In this document: positions 7,121 through 15,904 of the stretch, one piece after another
How the letters are laid out: the number at the start of each line of letters is the position of its first letter
Position numbering within the stretch: the stretch's first letter is position 1
Source: Dethiobacter sp.
Lineage (GTDB): Bacteria > Bacillota > Dethiobacteria > DTU022 > UBA8154
NCBI GenBank assembly: GCA_003605065.1
Contig: QZJM01000009.1
Coordinates: 1 to 36,222, forward strand
DNA: 36,222 nt
Direction: 5' to 3'
Program-made: the position numbers and the translations under genes
Notes under the pieces: generated by a model
The model's input: the letters and a program-made list of their open reading frames with translations, nothing else
What the model was told of the DNA's origin: nothing
Database searches by the model: none

Positions 7121-8440
7121 TTGTCTATTCAGCAGACTCTGGAAAAAATACTGCGCCAGGTTAAAGAGGGCATGCATCCCAGCGATCTTGTGGACCTGGT
7201 AGATGAGCTAAATGATGAGCAGAAAAAAGAACTTTTTGAGCTCCTTTCCGATGAAGAGGCTGCCCTTATTATTCAGGAAATGGAAGAATTTGACCGGGTC
7301 TCTTTATTGAAGCTGCTGACAAAGCACCGGGCTTCAGCCATTCTTAAGGAGATGGCTATCGATGACGCCACGGATTTGCTGGGGGAGCTTCCCTCTGAAG
7401 AAGCAAGGGAGCTTCTGTTACTTATTGAAGAAGAGGCAGAAGAAATACGGGGTTTGCTGAAATATCCCGAAGATACCGCCGGCGGTATTATGACTACGGA
7501 TTTTATTTCCCTGCCGGAAGACATTCCCGTTGAAGAAGCCATTATCCGCCTGCGTGAAGTTGCCCCGGAGGCAGAAATCATTTACTACGTTTATATTGTT
7601 GATACCCAGACCAAGTTAAGCGGAGTTATTTCCCTGCGTGATTTAATTGCCGCCCAGGACGGGACTTTACTTAAGGAAATAATGTACCGTAATGTGATCA
7701 GCGTACCTGCCAATATGGACCAGGAAGAGGTCGCCCGGGTCGTGGCCCGCTATGACTTACTGGCTGTACCTGTTGTAGATGAAGAACAGCGCCTGCTGGG
7801 AATCATCACTGTAGACGATATCCTGGACGTAATCGAAGAAGAGGCCACCGAAGATATATACCGTTTAGCAGGGACTGGTGAGGTGGAAGGGGTAAATATT
7901 CTTGATGCCTCTGTTTTCAGCCTGGCCGGCAAAAGATTGCCCTGGCTGCTAATCTGCCTTCTGGGGGGGCTTCTTTCAGGAAGTGTTATCGGAGCCTTTG
8001 AAGCAACACTGCAATCCATAGTGATCCTGGCTGTTTTTATCCCGGTGATTATGGATATGGGTGGTAATGTGGGGACCCAGTCCTCAACAATTTTTGTTCG
8101 GGGTCTGGCCACCGGTGAGATTGAACCCAAGGATGTCTGGAGCTATTTTTTTCGTGAAGTTAAAGTGGGCCTGACCATGGGCTTAACCAATGGTATTATT
8201 ATTGCGCTTGCGACCCTGTTCTGGCAGGGGATACCGGTGCTGGGTCTTATCGTGGGCTTGGCTATGTTTTTTACCATTACGCTGGCAGCTCTAATCGGAA
8301 TCCTGGTACCCATAATTTTTAACCATTACGGAATTGACCCCGCCATATCGGCAGGACCCTTTGTTACCACCATCAAAGATGTGACCGGCTTGTTAATTTA
8401 TTTCTATACTGCTTCCATGTTTTTAAGGTATTTAATCTAA
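7121..8440 (+). CDS. mgtE: MgtE-type magnesium transporter
   Basis: A 439-residue membrane channel for Mg2+ and other divalent cations. The family layout is complete: an acidic helical N domain (about 1-130), two CBS domains (about 130-255) that sense Mg2+ from inside, a connecting helix, and about five membrane segments (about 270-439). MGGNVGTQSSTIFVRGLATG lies in the pore region, and a conserved final segment contains AGPFVTTIKDVTGLLIYF. Translation starts at TTG, with GGGGGTGAGG just upstream; no better ATG is available at the expected N-terminus. It has its own extended -10 promoter and a strong terminator behind it, so it is probably monocistronic. I looked for an M-box Mg2+ riboswitch in its leader and did not find its signature. 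Confidence 0.95.
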   Translation: MSIQQTLEKILRQVKEGMHPSDLVDLVDELNDEQKKELFELLSDEEAALIIQEMEEFDRVSLLKLLTKHRASAILKEMAIDDATDLLGELPSEEARELLLLIEEEAEEIRGLLKYPEDTAGGIMTTDFISLPEDIPVEEAIIRLREVAPEAEIIYYVYIVDTQTKLSGVISLRDLIAAQDGTLLKEIMYRNVISVPANMDQEEVARVVARYDLLAVPVVDEEQRLLGIITVDDILDVIEEEATEDIYRLAGTGEVEGVNILDASVFSLAGKRLPWLLICLLGGLLSGSVIGAFEATLQSIVILAVFIPVIMDMGGNVGTQSSTIFVRGLATGEIEPKDVWSYFFREVKVGLTMGLTNGIIIALATLFWQGIPVLGLIVGLAMFFTITLAALIGILVPIIFNHYGIDPAISAGPFVTTIKDVTGLLIYFYTASMFLRYLI

Positions 8441-8534
8441 TCTTTTGTCGAGACAGGGTAGAACCGTGTTTTTTCCCTTTGGACCTTTTTCTCTCCTGAA
8501 TGTCGTAGTTAATGAGAAAATCGGGATTTATTCA

Positions 8535-8566
8535 AAACACCAGCAAAAAATGCTGGTGTTTTTTTA
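8535..8566 (+). terminator. Rho-independent terminator after mgtE
   Basis: A perfect stem AACACCAGCA (8536-8545) / TGCTGGTGTT (8551-8560) has an AAAAA loop and is followed by a T-run to 8565. It separates mgtE from the dcw cluster. Confidence 0.9.
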
Positions 8567-8775
8567 TGGTTTTTGGGTTCCCCCACTTTTCAGAAATTTT
8601 TTTAACCATAAAAGGCGCTAAATCTTAAAATTAAACGACGGCATTCCCCCTTTTTTATACCGTTCCTTTAACTAATTTAAACATAATTAAAGATAAAGTT
8701 ACAGAAAAAAGAAGATTATTACATATATCTTACTACTTTTTTCTATAAATTTTTAATATTTTTTTTTAATTAAAA
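8567..8775. other. AT-rich intergenic stretch without a recognisable gene
   Basis: Between the mgtE terminator and the mraZ promoter the sequence is strongly AT-rich with long A and T runs. I see no gene with a ribosome-binding site and no structured RNA. The A/T tracts could act as an UP-like or bent-DNA segment for the promoter that follows. Confidence 0.5.
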
Positions 8776-8802
8776 GCAGGAATTTCTAAAAGGGGGTAGA
8801 AT
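8776..8802 (+). promoter_or_regulatory. Sigma-H consensus promoter upstream of mraZ
   Basis: GCAGGAATT (8776-8784) matches the sigma-H -35 pattern RNAGGAWWW at every position. After an 11-nt spacer, GTAGAAT (8796-8802) matches the -10 pattern RNNGAAT at every position. Transcription would start near 8809, just before the MraZ boxes. No convincing sigma-A pair with normal spacing is seen, although TATAAA (8802-8807) overlaps the site. Confidence 0.6.
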
Positions 8803-8810
8803 ATAAAATG

Positions 8811-8840
8811 AAAGTGGTTTAATGTGGTGCAAAGTGGTGG
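8811..8840 (+). promoter_or_regulatory. MraZ operator: three 10-bp direct repeats
   Basis: AAAGTGGTTT, AATGTGGTGC and AAAGTGGTGG follow one another in exact 10-bp register, one DNA turn apart. This matches the known MraZ-binding repeats of the AAAGTGKNNN kind. They lie at or just past the predicted start of transcription and 39 bp before the mraZ start codon, suited to autorepression of the cluster. Confidence 0.75.
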
Positions 8841-8879
8841 ATTATCCGGGACATTTTCTTGCAGGTGGGGATGCAGATC

Positions 8880-9311
8880 ATGTTAATAGGTGAATATTAC
8901 CATACACTTGACAACAAGGGTCGCGTCATAGTCCCTTCCCGTTTACGTGAAGAACTGGGGGAAAAGTTTATTATTACTCGCGGGCTGGATAACTGTCTTT
9001 TCCTTTACCCTATGCAGGAATGGAAAAACCTGGAGAGAAGGCTCAAAAGTTTACCTTTTACCAAGTCTGAAACCAGGGCTTTTATGAGGTTGTTTTTTTC
9101 CGGGGCTTCAGAGGTGGATATAGACAAACAGGGGCGTATTTTGCTTCCACCGCTTCTCAGGGAACATTCCCATCTCCAAAAAGACGTGGTTTTTATCGGT
9201 GTATCCAACCGGGCTGAGATTTGGAGTAAAGAGATCTGGGAAGAATATAACCATAAATCGGACCTGTCTTTTGAACAGGTTGCGGAGAACCTGGTAGATT
9301 TCCAGTTTTAA
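8880..9311 (+). CDS. mraZ: Transcriptional regulator MraZ
   Basis: MraZ is a ring-forming DNA-binding protein of the AbrB-like fold that controls the division and cell-wall cluster it heads. Two half-domains are visible, each with the family DxxGR signature (DNKGR at 11-15, DKQGR near 83-87). The ATG at 8880 gives 143 residues, the normal family length, with AGGTGGGG 9 nt upstream; earlier in-frame TTG and ATG codons would add an atypical N-terminal tail. Three 10-bp boxes in its leader are its likely operator. rsmH follows after 18 bp. Confidence 0.96.
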   Translation: MLIGEYYHTLDNKGRVIVPSRLREELGEKFIITRGLDNCLFLYPMQEWKNLERRLKSLPFTKSETRAFMRLFFSGASEVDIDKQGRILLPPLLREHSHLQKDVVFIGVSNRAEIWSKEIWEEYNHKSDLSFEQVAENLVDFQF

Positions 9312-9329
9312 GTTTAAAGGAGTGGGAAT

Positions 9330-10286
9330 ATGGTTCCTGAAGGCAGGAACTATCGCCATACTCCGGTTATGTTACCGGAAGTGCTTGAATACCTGGAACC
9401 TGTTCCGGGAAAAATTGTGATCGATGCGACCCTTGGGGGGGGAGGACACGCCGAATTTATCCTAAAACAGCTGTTACCTGGTGGAAAATTAATAGGTATC
9501 GATCATGATTACGATGCCCTTGAGGCAGCCCGGACCCGCCTTTCGCCTTTTGGCCGGGCATTTCATCCGGTAAAAGCTAATTTCAGTAAGATAGGCGAAG
9601 TAATTGGACAACTTGACCTGGAAGGCATAGACGGCTTGTTACTCGATCTCGGGGTCTCTTCTTACCAGTTGGATTGCCCCGGGCGGGGTTTTTCTTACCG
9701 GGACGATGTTTTCCTTGATATGCGCATGGACCAGGATTTACCACAAACTGCTGCGGGGCTTTTAAGGGATTTATCCCAGCAGCAACTGGCCGGGATTTTT
9801 CGGGAATACGGGGAGGAAAAGTGGGCTGGGCGTATTGCCTCTTTAATTGTTAAATACCGTCTCAGCAAGGGGCCTGTAGCTTATAGTAAACAGCTTGTGG
9901 AAATAATCAGGGCTGCTGTTCCCGCCGCGGCCAGGCGCAGAGGTGGTCATCCGGCTAAACGGGTTTTCCAGGCCTTACGTATTGCCGTAAATAATGAGCT
10001 CCACAGTCTGGAAGCGGGTTTAAGACAGGGGATTGAGGCCTTGCGCCCGGGAGGGAGAATTGTCATAATTTCCTATCACTCCCTGGAGGATGAAATTGTT
10101 AAAAAGCAGTTTAAAGAAAGTGCGCAAAAGTGTGTTTGCCCGCCGGGAATACCGGTATGCAGGTGCGATAAAGTGCCGGTTATAAAAATATTAACTAAAA
10201 AACCCCTTTATGCCAGTAAAGAAGAAGTAGCAGAAAATTCCAGGGCCAAAAGCGCCCGTTTAAGATCAGCAGAAAAGTTAGCATAA
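9330..10286 (+). CDS. rsmH: 16S rRNA (cytosine-1402-N4)-methyltransferase RsmH (MraW)
   Basis: This SAM-dependent enzyme methylates N4 of C1402 in the 16S rRNA decoding centre. The N-terminus HTPVMLPEVLEYL and the SAM-binding loop IDATLGGGGHAE (about 30-41) are characteristic. Also seen are LLLDLGVSSYQLD, the catalytic-region RGGHPAKRVFQALRIAVN, and IISYHSLEDEIVK. The length of 318 residues is normal. The start follows AAAGGAGTGGG. It is second in the dcw order, as in most bacteria. Confidence 0.97.
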   Translation: MVPEGRNYRHTPVMLPEVLEYLEPVPGKIVIDATLGGGGHAEFILKQLLPGGKLIGIDHDYDALEAARTRLSPFGRAFHPVKANFSKIGEVIGQLDLEGIDGLLLDLGVSSYQLDCPGRGFSYRDDVFLDMRMDQDLPQTAAGLLRDLSQQQLAGIFREYGEEKWAGRIASLIVKYRLSKGPVAYSKQLVEIIRAAVPAAARRRGGHPAKRVFQALRIAVNNELHSLEAGLRQGIEALRPGGRIVIISYHSLEDEIVKKQFKESAQKCVCPPGIPVCRCDKVPVIKILTKKPLYASKEEVAENSRAKSARLRSAEKLA

Positions 10287-10315
10287 CTATTTCAAAGTTC
10301 TAAGTAGATTGGCAG

Positions 10316-10723
10316 GTGAATAAGTTGTTAGTAGCAAAAGATAATCCAAGATCAGGTTATTTCCCGGAGCAGAAATCAAGAAGCAACTTTGTTCCCGAAC
10401 CCGGAAGGTATGATTTTCCTTCTGCAAGACCGAAGAGGGTTTATTCGCCGCGTGAAAGTATGTTGTTATGCGGCTTGCTCTTATGTTTAATCATAATCAG
10501 TGTGGGAATTATCAGCCAGTACGGCCGGATAGTTGCCGGTAATTACCAGCTCCAGCAAATGCGCAGGGAAATCACCTTATTACAGGAAGAAAGAGAGTAT
10601 CTGCGTATCGAGGTAAAGCGTCTAAGTTCCCTGGAACGAATTGAAACTATTGCTATTAACGAGCTGGGTTTGCAATACCCGGAAAAAAGGCAATGGCTGA
10701 TCCTTTCTGCAAGAGGGAACTAA
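10316..10723 (+). CDS. ftsL: Cell division protein FtsL (FtsL/DivIC family)
   Basis: A small bitopic division protein, 135 residues from the GTG at 10316. It has a basic, disordered cytoplasmic N-terminus, one membrane segment at about 45-66 (MLLCGLLLCLIIISVGII), and an extracytoplasmic coiled coil (about 75-110). It ends with the family pattern IAINELGLQYPE. FtsL joins FtsB/DivIC and FtsQ/DivIB to activate the septal synthase. Start choice is uncertain: AGGTGA (10314-10319) overlaps the GTG and sits 5 nt before a TTG at 10325, which may be the true start. Identity rests on position between rsmH and the penicillin-binding protein plus topology. Confidence 0.88.
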   Translation: MNKLLVAKDNPRSGYFPEQKSRSNFVPEPGRYDFPSARPKRVYSPRESMLLCGLLLCLIIISVGIISQYGRIVAGNYQLQQMRREITLLQEEREYLRIEVKRLSSLERIETIAINELGLQYPEKRQWLILSARGN

Positions 10724-10747
10724 CTCTGCTGTAGAAAGAGAGGAAAA

Positions 10748-12850
10748 ATGGTTAGGGATACTACTTCAAATTTACATATACGCAGGAGACTTTTGTTTAT
10801 TTTTTTTCTCACGATTTTGATAATTGCCGCCCTGATCTTCCGGCTTGGTTGGGTACAGTTTGTTATGGCCGGGGAATTACAGCAGAAAGCATGGGAGCAA
10901 TGGAACCGAAGTATACCGACGCGCTCCTCCAGGGGTAACATTTACGACCGTAACGGGCGCTTGCTGGCCGGAAGTGCTACTGTGGAAACTGTCGTAGCCG
11001 TTCCTCCCCAGATTGAGGACCCTGTTTTTACTGCCCGTGTCCTGGCACCTATCCTGGGGATGACTGAGGAGCGGGTTTATGAGCTTATTACCCAGGAACG
11101 CGCTGCCGTTTATGTAAAAAGAAAGGTTGAAGAAGAAGTCACGAAAGAGATTAGACTTTTAAACCTGCCCGGTATTACTTTTACTCACGAGACAAAAAGA
11201 TTTTACCCTAATGGCAGCCTTTTATCCCAGCTTTTAGGTTTCGTGGGGATGGATCAGGGCTGGGCAGGACTGGAAATATACTATGAAGAGCTGTTAAAAG
11301 GCCGGGATGGACATATTGTTTTCCCTACCGATAACAAGGGAAGAGAGATTCCGGGGGTACGCCGCTATATCCCTCCCAAAGAGGGAATGGATCTGTATTT
11401 GACTATAGATGAGACCATTCAGTTTATAGTGGAAAGAGAACTTTCCAGGGCCATGATCGAATTTGATCCGGAAAGGGTAATGGCAATAGCTGTGAATCCG
11501 AAAACGGGTGAAATCCTGGCAGCAGCTTCCAAGCCGGATTTTGATCCCAATGATTATAATAAATATATTAAAGATTACTGGAGATTGTATCCTGTCACAG
11601 ATACCTTTGAACCCGGTTCCACTTTTAAATTGGTAACCCTGTGTGCTGCTGTTGAAGAAAACATTTATAATGAAAATGAATATTTCTTCTGTTCGGGTTC
11701 CGTTACCATAGCCGGTCACACCATAAGGTGCTGGACCTCGCATAAGGGCGGGCACGGTTCCATATCTTACCTGGAGGCTGTCCTGGGTTCCTGTAACCCG
11801 GCTTTTATACGGCTGGGGGAAAGGCTGGGCCCGGAAAGGATGTTTCAATACATACGTGCCTTTGGTTACGGTACCAAATCAGGCCTGGATTATCCCGGTG
11901 AAGGAACGGGTTTAATTTTCCGTCCTGGACAGATAGGTCTCCTGGAACTGGCTACCTCTTCCTTTGGCCAGGGAATTTCTGTAACACCCTTGCAGCAGGT
12001 CATGGCCGTTTCCGCCATTGCCAATGGCGGGTACTTGCTGCGCCCCTATGTTATCAGGGAGATCCGGGATGATCAGGGGGGAGTTGTGGAGAAGAGAGCA
12101 CCGGAAATTATAAGGCAGGTTATTTCCAGGGATACCTCAAAACGCGTTACTTTAATTATGGAGGAAGTGGTAAAGCAGGGCAGCGGTGTAAATGCTACGA
12201 TTGAAGGCTACCGTATCGCCGGGAAAACAGGCACGGCACAGAAGGTCGGGCCAGGCGGAGTTTATATGTCCGACGCATACATACTGTCTTTTATCGGTTT
12301 TGCTCCCGCGGAAGACCCCCAGGTGCTGCTTTACATAGCGGTGGATGGTGCCAAGAGAGGGCCCCAGTGGGGCTCTCAGGTCAGTGCTCCTTTGTTCCGG
12401 GCCATTATCAAAGATGTTCTTTCCTACCTGGAGATTTCTCCATCGCAGTTTCCCGGAAAACAGGAAGTAAAGCTGATAGAAGTCCCTGAGTTAAAGGGTT
12501 TGACTGTGGATGAAGCAGGAGCACTGCTGGATACCCGGGGTTTGCTTTTGAAGCTGGTGGGAAAAGACGGTATTATTAAGGACCAGACGCCCAAATCTGG
12601 CGCACAGGTTCCTATGCAGACGGGTATAATAGTTTACCTGGAAGATCTCTGGGACGATGAAAATCCGGAACAGGTTCGTGTACCCGATCTAAAGGGTATG
12701 ACGGTAAAAGAAGTCGGGGAGATATTAAGCCGGCTAAATTTAAAAATGGAGCCTGTCGGGTCCGGTGTTGTCGTTAAGCAGGAGCCGGCTGCAGGGAAGC
12801 TTAAAAGAGGTACTGCTGTAAAAGTTTATTTCTCGTCTCCTCTCCAATAA
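10748..12850 (+). CDS. Class B penicillin-binding protein with two PASTA domains (FtsI/PbpB/SpoVD type)
   Basis: A D,D-transpeptidase that cross-links septal or spore peptidoglycan, 700 residues. One membrane anchor (about 14-34) is followed by the dimerisation domain (STRSSRGNIYDRNGR-like region, 58-71) and the transpeptidase with S291-T-F-K294, S348-C-N350 and K493-T-G495. Two C-terminal PASTA repeats occupy about 573-632 and 640-700. Two PASTA repeats resemble Bacillus PBP2B, while SpoVD has one. Only one such gene is present in this cluster, so it may serve both vegetative division and sporulation. The pairing with ftsW/spoVE 5 kb downstream supports a SEDS/bPBP complex. The start ATG follows GAGAGGAAAA. 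Confidence 0.95.
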   Translation: MVRDTTSNLHIRRRLLFIFFLTILIIAALIFRLGWVQFVMAGELQQKAWEQWNRSIPTRSSRGNIYDRNGRLLAGSATVETVVAVPPQIEDPVFTARVLAPILGMTEERVYELITQERAAVYVKRKVEEEVTKEIRLLNLPGITFTHETKRFYPNGSLLSQLLGFVGMDQGWAGLEIYYEELLKGRDGHIVFPTDNKGREIPGVRRYIPPKEGMDLYLTIDETIQFIVERELSRAMIEFDPERVMAIAVNPKTGEILAAASKPDFDPNDYNKYIKDYWRLYPVTDTFEPGSTFKLVTLCAAVEENIYNENEYFFCSGSVTIAGHTIRCWTSHKGGHGSISYLEAVLGSCNPAFIRLGERLGPERMFQYIRAFGYGTKSGLDYPGEGTGLIFRPGQIGLLELATSSFGQGISVTPLQQVMAVSAIANGGYLLRPYVIREIRDDQGGVVEKRAPEIIRQVISRDTSKRVTLIMEEVVKQGSGVNATIEGYRIAGKTGTAQKVGPGGVYMSDAYILSFIGFAPAEDPQVLLYIAVDGAKRGPQWGSQVSAPLFRAIIKDVLSYLEISPSQFPGKQEVKLIEVPELKGLTVDEAGALLDTRGLLLKLVGKDGIIKDQTPKSGAQVPMQTGIIVYLEDLWDDENPEQVRVPDLKGMTVKEVGEILSRLNLKMEPVGSGVVVKQEPAAGKLKRGTAVKVYFSSPLQ

Positions 12851-12897
12851 TATGGTGGAAATTATTTATTGTTTACATAAGAGGAAAAGTAAGGGTA

Positions 12898-12903
12898 TAT
12901 AAT
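12898..12903 (+). promoter_or_regulatory. Possible internal -10 element upstream of murE
   Basis: A perfect TATAAT lies in the 105-bp gap before murE. TTTACA (12872-12877) is upstream but 20 nt away, longer than ideal for sigma-A, so this is a weak candidate for an internal promoter. Confidence 0.3.
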
Positions 12904-12955
12904 AGAGGTAGATAAATATTTAATGTTAAGTTTGCCGGAGAAGAAGGGGAAAATT

Positions 12956-14464
12956 GTGGAGATAGTCAAGGAACTCAGCGAGTTGTTAAAGTTCATCCAT
13001 GTCATTAAGGTAGAGGGACAAATCCATATCCCGGTCAGAGGTCTGGCCTACCATTCCGGTCGTGTTCAGCCCGGGTATATTTTTTTCTGCCTGAAGGGAA
13101 GCAAAGTTGATGGTCATGAATTTATACCACAGGCCGTAGATGCCGGGGCGGTAGCCGTAGTTTTGGAAAAAGAGCGGGAAGTCCGGGGAGCAGCTAAAAT
13201 TCTTGTTTCCAGTGTAAGGGCGGCTATGGCGGCTATTTCGCAAATATTTTTCGATTCGCCTTCTCAAAGACTCAGGCTTATCGGTGTTACGGGAACGAAC
13301 GGGAAAACTACCACCACTTACCTCATAGAAGCTGTTATGGCAGCCCAGAATTATAAAACAGGGTTGCTGGGGACAGTAAAATATAAAGTAGGTTCTGAAA
13401 ACCTGCCTGTAATGGCGACTACTCCCGAAGCTCCCGATTTGCAGAAGATGCTGCGAATTATGGTAGATAGCGGAGTAAGTTTTGCTGTTATGGAGGTTTC
13501 TTCTCATGCCCTGGAGTTAAACAGGGTTTCGGGTTGTGATTTTGATACGGTTGTACTTACCAATGTAACTGAAGATCACCTGGATTTTCACCAGACATAT
13601 GAAAGATACCTTGCTGCCAAGGGAAAGCTTTTTTCCCAACCGGGGGGCAGTTTTCTTAAAGGTACAACCCCGCGTTTTACCGTTCTTAACAGGGATGATA
13701 CCAACTATGAGTACTTCCTGAGGCAGTCCACAGTCCAGTCTGTTTCTTACGGTATTAAGAATCATGCTGAGGTTCAGGCGCAGAATATTGAGGTAACAGG
13801 TGATGGAGTAAAATATCGGGTGGTATCTCCCTGGGGAGAGGAGTATTTTTCTCTCAGGCTTACGGGGTATTTTAACATCTATAATACCCTGGCAGCAACT
13901 TCTGTAGCTCTTCTGGAGGGGGTTCCTCTTCAGGCCATTAAAGAGGTGCTGGAAAGCGTGACGGGGGTACCCGGCCGTTTTGAAAGGGTGGATATGGGCC
14001 AGGATTTCCTGGTCATCGTTGATTATGCTCATACTCCCGATGGACTGGATAATATTTTACAAACTGCCAGGGGTTTTGCCCGGGGGAAAATTATTACTAT
14101 TTTCGGTTGTGGAGGAGAAAGAGACAGGGCCAAAAGGCCCGTTATGGGTAGAATAGCCGGTAAATACAGCGATTATTGTATTCTGACTTCTGATAACCCC
14201 AGGGGGGAGGATCCATGGCAGATAATTAATGAGGTTGAGGCTGGACTGCAAGAGGTAAAAGCACTGGGGAGCGGGTATACCGTCCAGCCCGATCGTTATG
14301 AAGCTATTAAACTGGGTATCGAGCTGGCCAGGGCTCGTGACATAGTGATTATTGCCGGCAAAGGGCATGAGAACTACCAGATATTCAGTGATTATACCAT
14401 TCCGTTCAGTGATCGGGAAGTGGCAGCGGGAATAATTGAACAGAGGCTGAAAAAAAGGGTTTAA
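12956..14464 (+). CDS. murE: UDP-MurNAc-L-Ala-D-Glu:meso-diaminopimelate ligase MurE
   Basis: Cytoplasmic ATP-dependent ligase that adds the third amino acid of the peptidoglycan stem. Seen are the Mur P-loop VTGTNGKTTTTYLIE, TTPEAPDLQ, MEVSSHALELNRV, the NVTEDHLDFH segment, and DYAHTPDGL in the C-terminal domain. TSDNPRGEDP contains the DNPR motif that selects meso-diaminopimelate rather than lysine. The GTG at 12956 is preferred (502 residues): AAGGGG lies about 6 nt upstream, and the product then begins near the usual family N-terminus. An ATG at 12923 would add 11 residues. murF follows 11 bp later. Confidence 0.95.
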   Translation: MEIVKELSELLKFIHVIKVEGQIHIPVRGLAYHSGRVQPGYIFFCLKGSKVDGHEFIPQAVDAGAVAVVLEKEREVRGAAKILVSSVRAAMAAISQIFFDSPSQRLRLIGVTGTNGKTTTTYLIEAVMAAQNYKTGLLGTVKYKVGSENLPVMATTPEAPDLQKMLRIMVDSGVSFAVMEVSSHALELNRVSGCDFDTVVLTNVTEDHLDFHQTYERYLAAKGKLFSQPGGSFLKGTTPRFTVLNRDDTNYEYFLRQSTVQSVSYGIKNHAEVQAQNIEVTGDGVKYRVVSPWGEEYFSLRLTGYFNIYNTLAATSVALLEGVPLQAIKEVLESVTGVPGRFERVDMGQDFLVIVDYAHTPDGLDNILQTARGFARGKIITIFGCGGERDRAKRPVMGRIAGKYSDYCILTSDNPRGEDPWQIINEVEAGLQEVKALGSGYTVQPDRYEAIKLGIELARARDIVIIAGKGHENYQIFSDYTIPFSDREVAAGIIEQRLKKRV

Positions 14465-14475
14465 AGGGGGAAAAT

Positions 14476-15879
14476 ATGCTTTTCTCAGTTGAAGAGGTTT
14501 TGAATGTAACCGGAGGGAAGCTATGGTTGGGGGATTTAAAGGGTTCTTTCCATGGAGCTGTTATTGATTCCCGGGAAGCCGGAGGCGGGGAACTTTTTTT
14601 CCCTTTACAGGGCGAAAAAGAAAATGGCCATAAGTTTATTCTTGATGCCTTAACTAGAGGAGCTAACGGCTCCCTTCTAGAGGAGGAACAAATTCCCCGT
14701 TTTACTGCGCAGTCTTTTCCGCCCGGGAAATCGGTAATTACCGTTAAAGACAGCCTCCAATCCCTGCAAAAGCTGGCCGGTTATCATCGCGGTAAATTTT
14801 CACTTTCCCTGGTAGCTGTGACGGGAAGTAACGGTAAGACAACTACAAAGGATTTTATTGCTTCTGTTCTTTCGACCCGGTATAATGTGCTTAAAACGGA
14901 AGGAAATCTTAACAATCACCTTGGTCTGCCCCTGATGCTCTTGCGTTTGAAAAAAGAGCACCAGGCCGCCGTACTGGAGCTGGGGATGAGCGGCCTGGGA
15001 GAGATAGCCCTGCTTACTTCGCTATGCAGACCTGACCTGGGTGTAATTACCAATATCGGAGAAGCTCATCTGGGGCTTCTGGGAAGCAAAGAGAATATTG
15101 CCAGGGCTAAGGGAGAACTCCTGGTTAACATGGATTCCCGGGGCAAAGCAATTTTAAATGGAGACGACCCTTTTTTAAAGCAAATGGGCAGGGAGTTCGC
15201 CGGCCAAACTTTCTATTATGGCTTTACTGAGGGGACGAGCCTGAGAGTTTTAAATTCTTTTATGGATAATGGGGGTTATAAATTCGAGGTTTTGCTTCCC
15301 GACAGCAGGGTGGAAAGTTTTTGGATTTCTTTGCCGGGAAAACATAATGTTTATAATGCCCTGGCAGCAATAGCGGTAGGCCTCGATTTCTCCCTCAGTC
15401 TTCAGGACATTAAAGAAGGATTGGCTGAAAGCGTTTTTTCCAGGATGAGGATGGAAAAAACGCCGGTAAAAAGCGGTTTTTGGGTTATAAATGATGCTTA
15501 TAATGCCAATCCTACGTCTATGAAGTATTCTCTGCAATCTTTAAAAGAACTGGCCCGAAATAATGTCAAAATTGCTATTCTGGGAGATATGTTCGAACTG
15601 GGCCCTGCAGCAGAGGATAGGCATTATGAGCTGGGGAGAATCCTGGCCGATCTGGGGATAGACTATCTAATCAGCGTAGGCAGGCTGGCTGTTTGGATAG
15701 CACAAGGAGCCGGAGATGCGGGCTTGCCTCCGGAGAGAATTTTTCTGGCCGGTAACCACGAGGAAGCTGTTAAGCATGTTGATTCCCTCAATTTACCGGG
15801 ATCCTATATTCTTATCAAGGGTTCAAGGGGCATGCAGATGGAAAAAATTGCCGGGGAGTTGTTAAAAAAATACAATTAG
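14476..15879 (+). CDS. murF: UDP-MurNAc-tripeptide:D-alanyl-D-alanine ligase MurF
   Basis: Adds the D-Ala-D-Ala dipeptide to complete the UDP-MurNAc-pentapeptide. It has the Mur ligase three-domain plan in 467 residues: an N-terminal substrate domain with VIDSREAGGGELFFPL, the ATP-binding loop VTGSNGKTTTKDF, NLNNHLGLPLMLL, ELGMSG, and the C-terminal NDAYNANPTSM and LGDMFELG motifs typical of MurF. The start ATG follows AAAGGGGGAAAAT, 11 bp after murE. It is part of the continuous murE-murF-mraY-murD run. Confidence 0.97.
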   Translation: MLFSVEEVLNVTGGKLWLGDLKGSFHGAVIDSREAGGGELFFPLQGEKENGHKFILDALTRGANGSLLEEEQIPRFTAQSFPPGKSVITVKDSLQSLQKLAGYHRGKFSLSLVAVTGSNGKTTTKDFIASVLSTRYNVLKTEGNLNNHLGLPLMLLRLKKEHQAAVLELGMSGLGEIALLTSLCRPDLGVITNIGEAHLGLLGSKENIARAKGELLVNMDSRGKAILNGDDPFLKQMGREFAGQTFYYGFTEGTSLRVLNSFMDNGGYKFEVLLPDSRVESFWISLPGKHNVYNALAAIAVGLDFSLSLQDIKEGLAESVFSRMRMEKTPVKSGFWVINDAYNANPTSMKYSLQSLKELARNNVKIAILGDMFELGPAAEDRHYELGRILADLGIDYLISVGRLAVWIAQGAGDAGLPPERIFLAGNHEEAVKHVDSLNLPGSYILIKGSRGMQMEKIAGELLKKYN

Positions 15880-15904
15880 AACTTTTAAAAAGGAGAACTA
15901 ACCT

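Noticed and set aside
11294-11848. 184-codon open frame opposite the penicillin-binding protein gene
   Set aside because: It is antisense to catalytic-domain coding sequence, and there is no family resemblance or start signal.
12872-12903. Full sigma-A promoter before murE
   Set aside because: TTTACA and TATAAT are 20 nt apart, outside the normal range; it was kept only as a weak -10 candidate.
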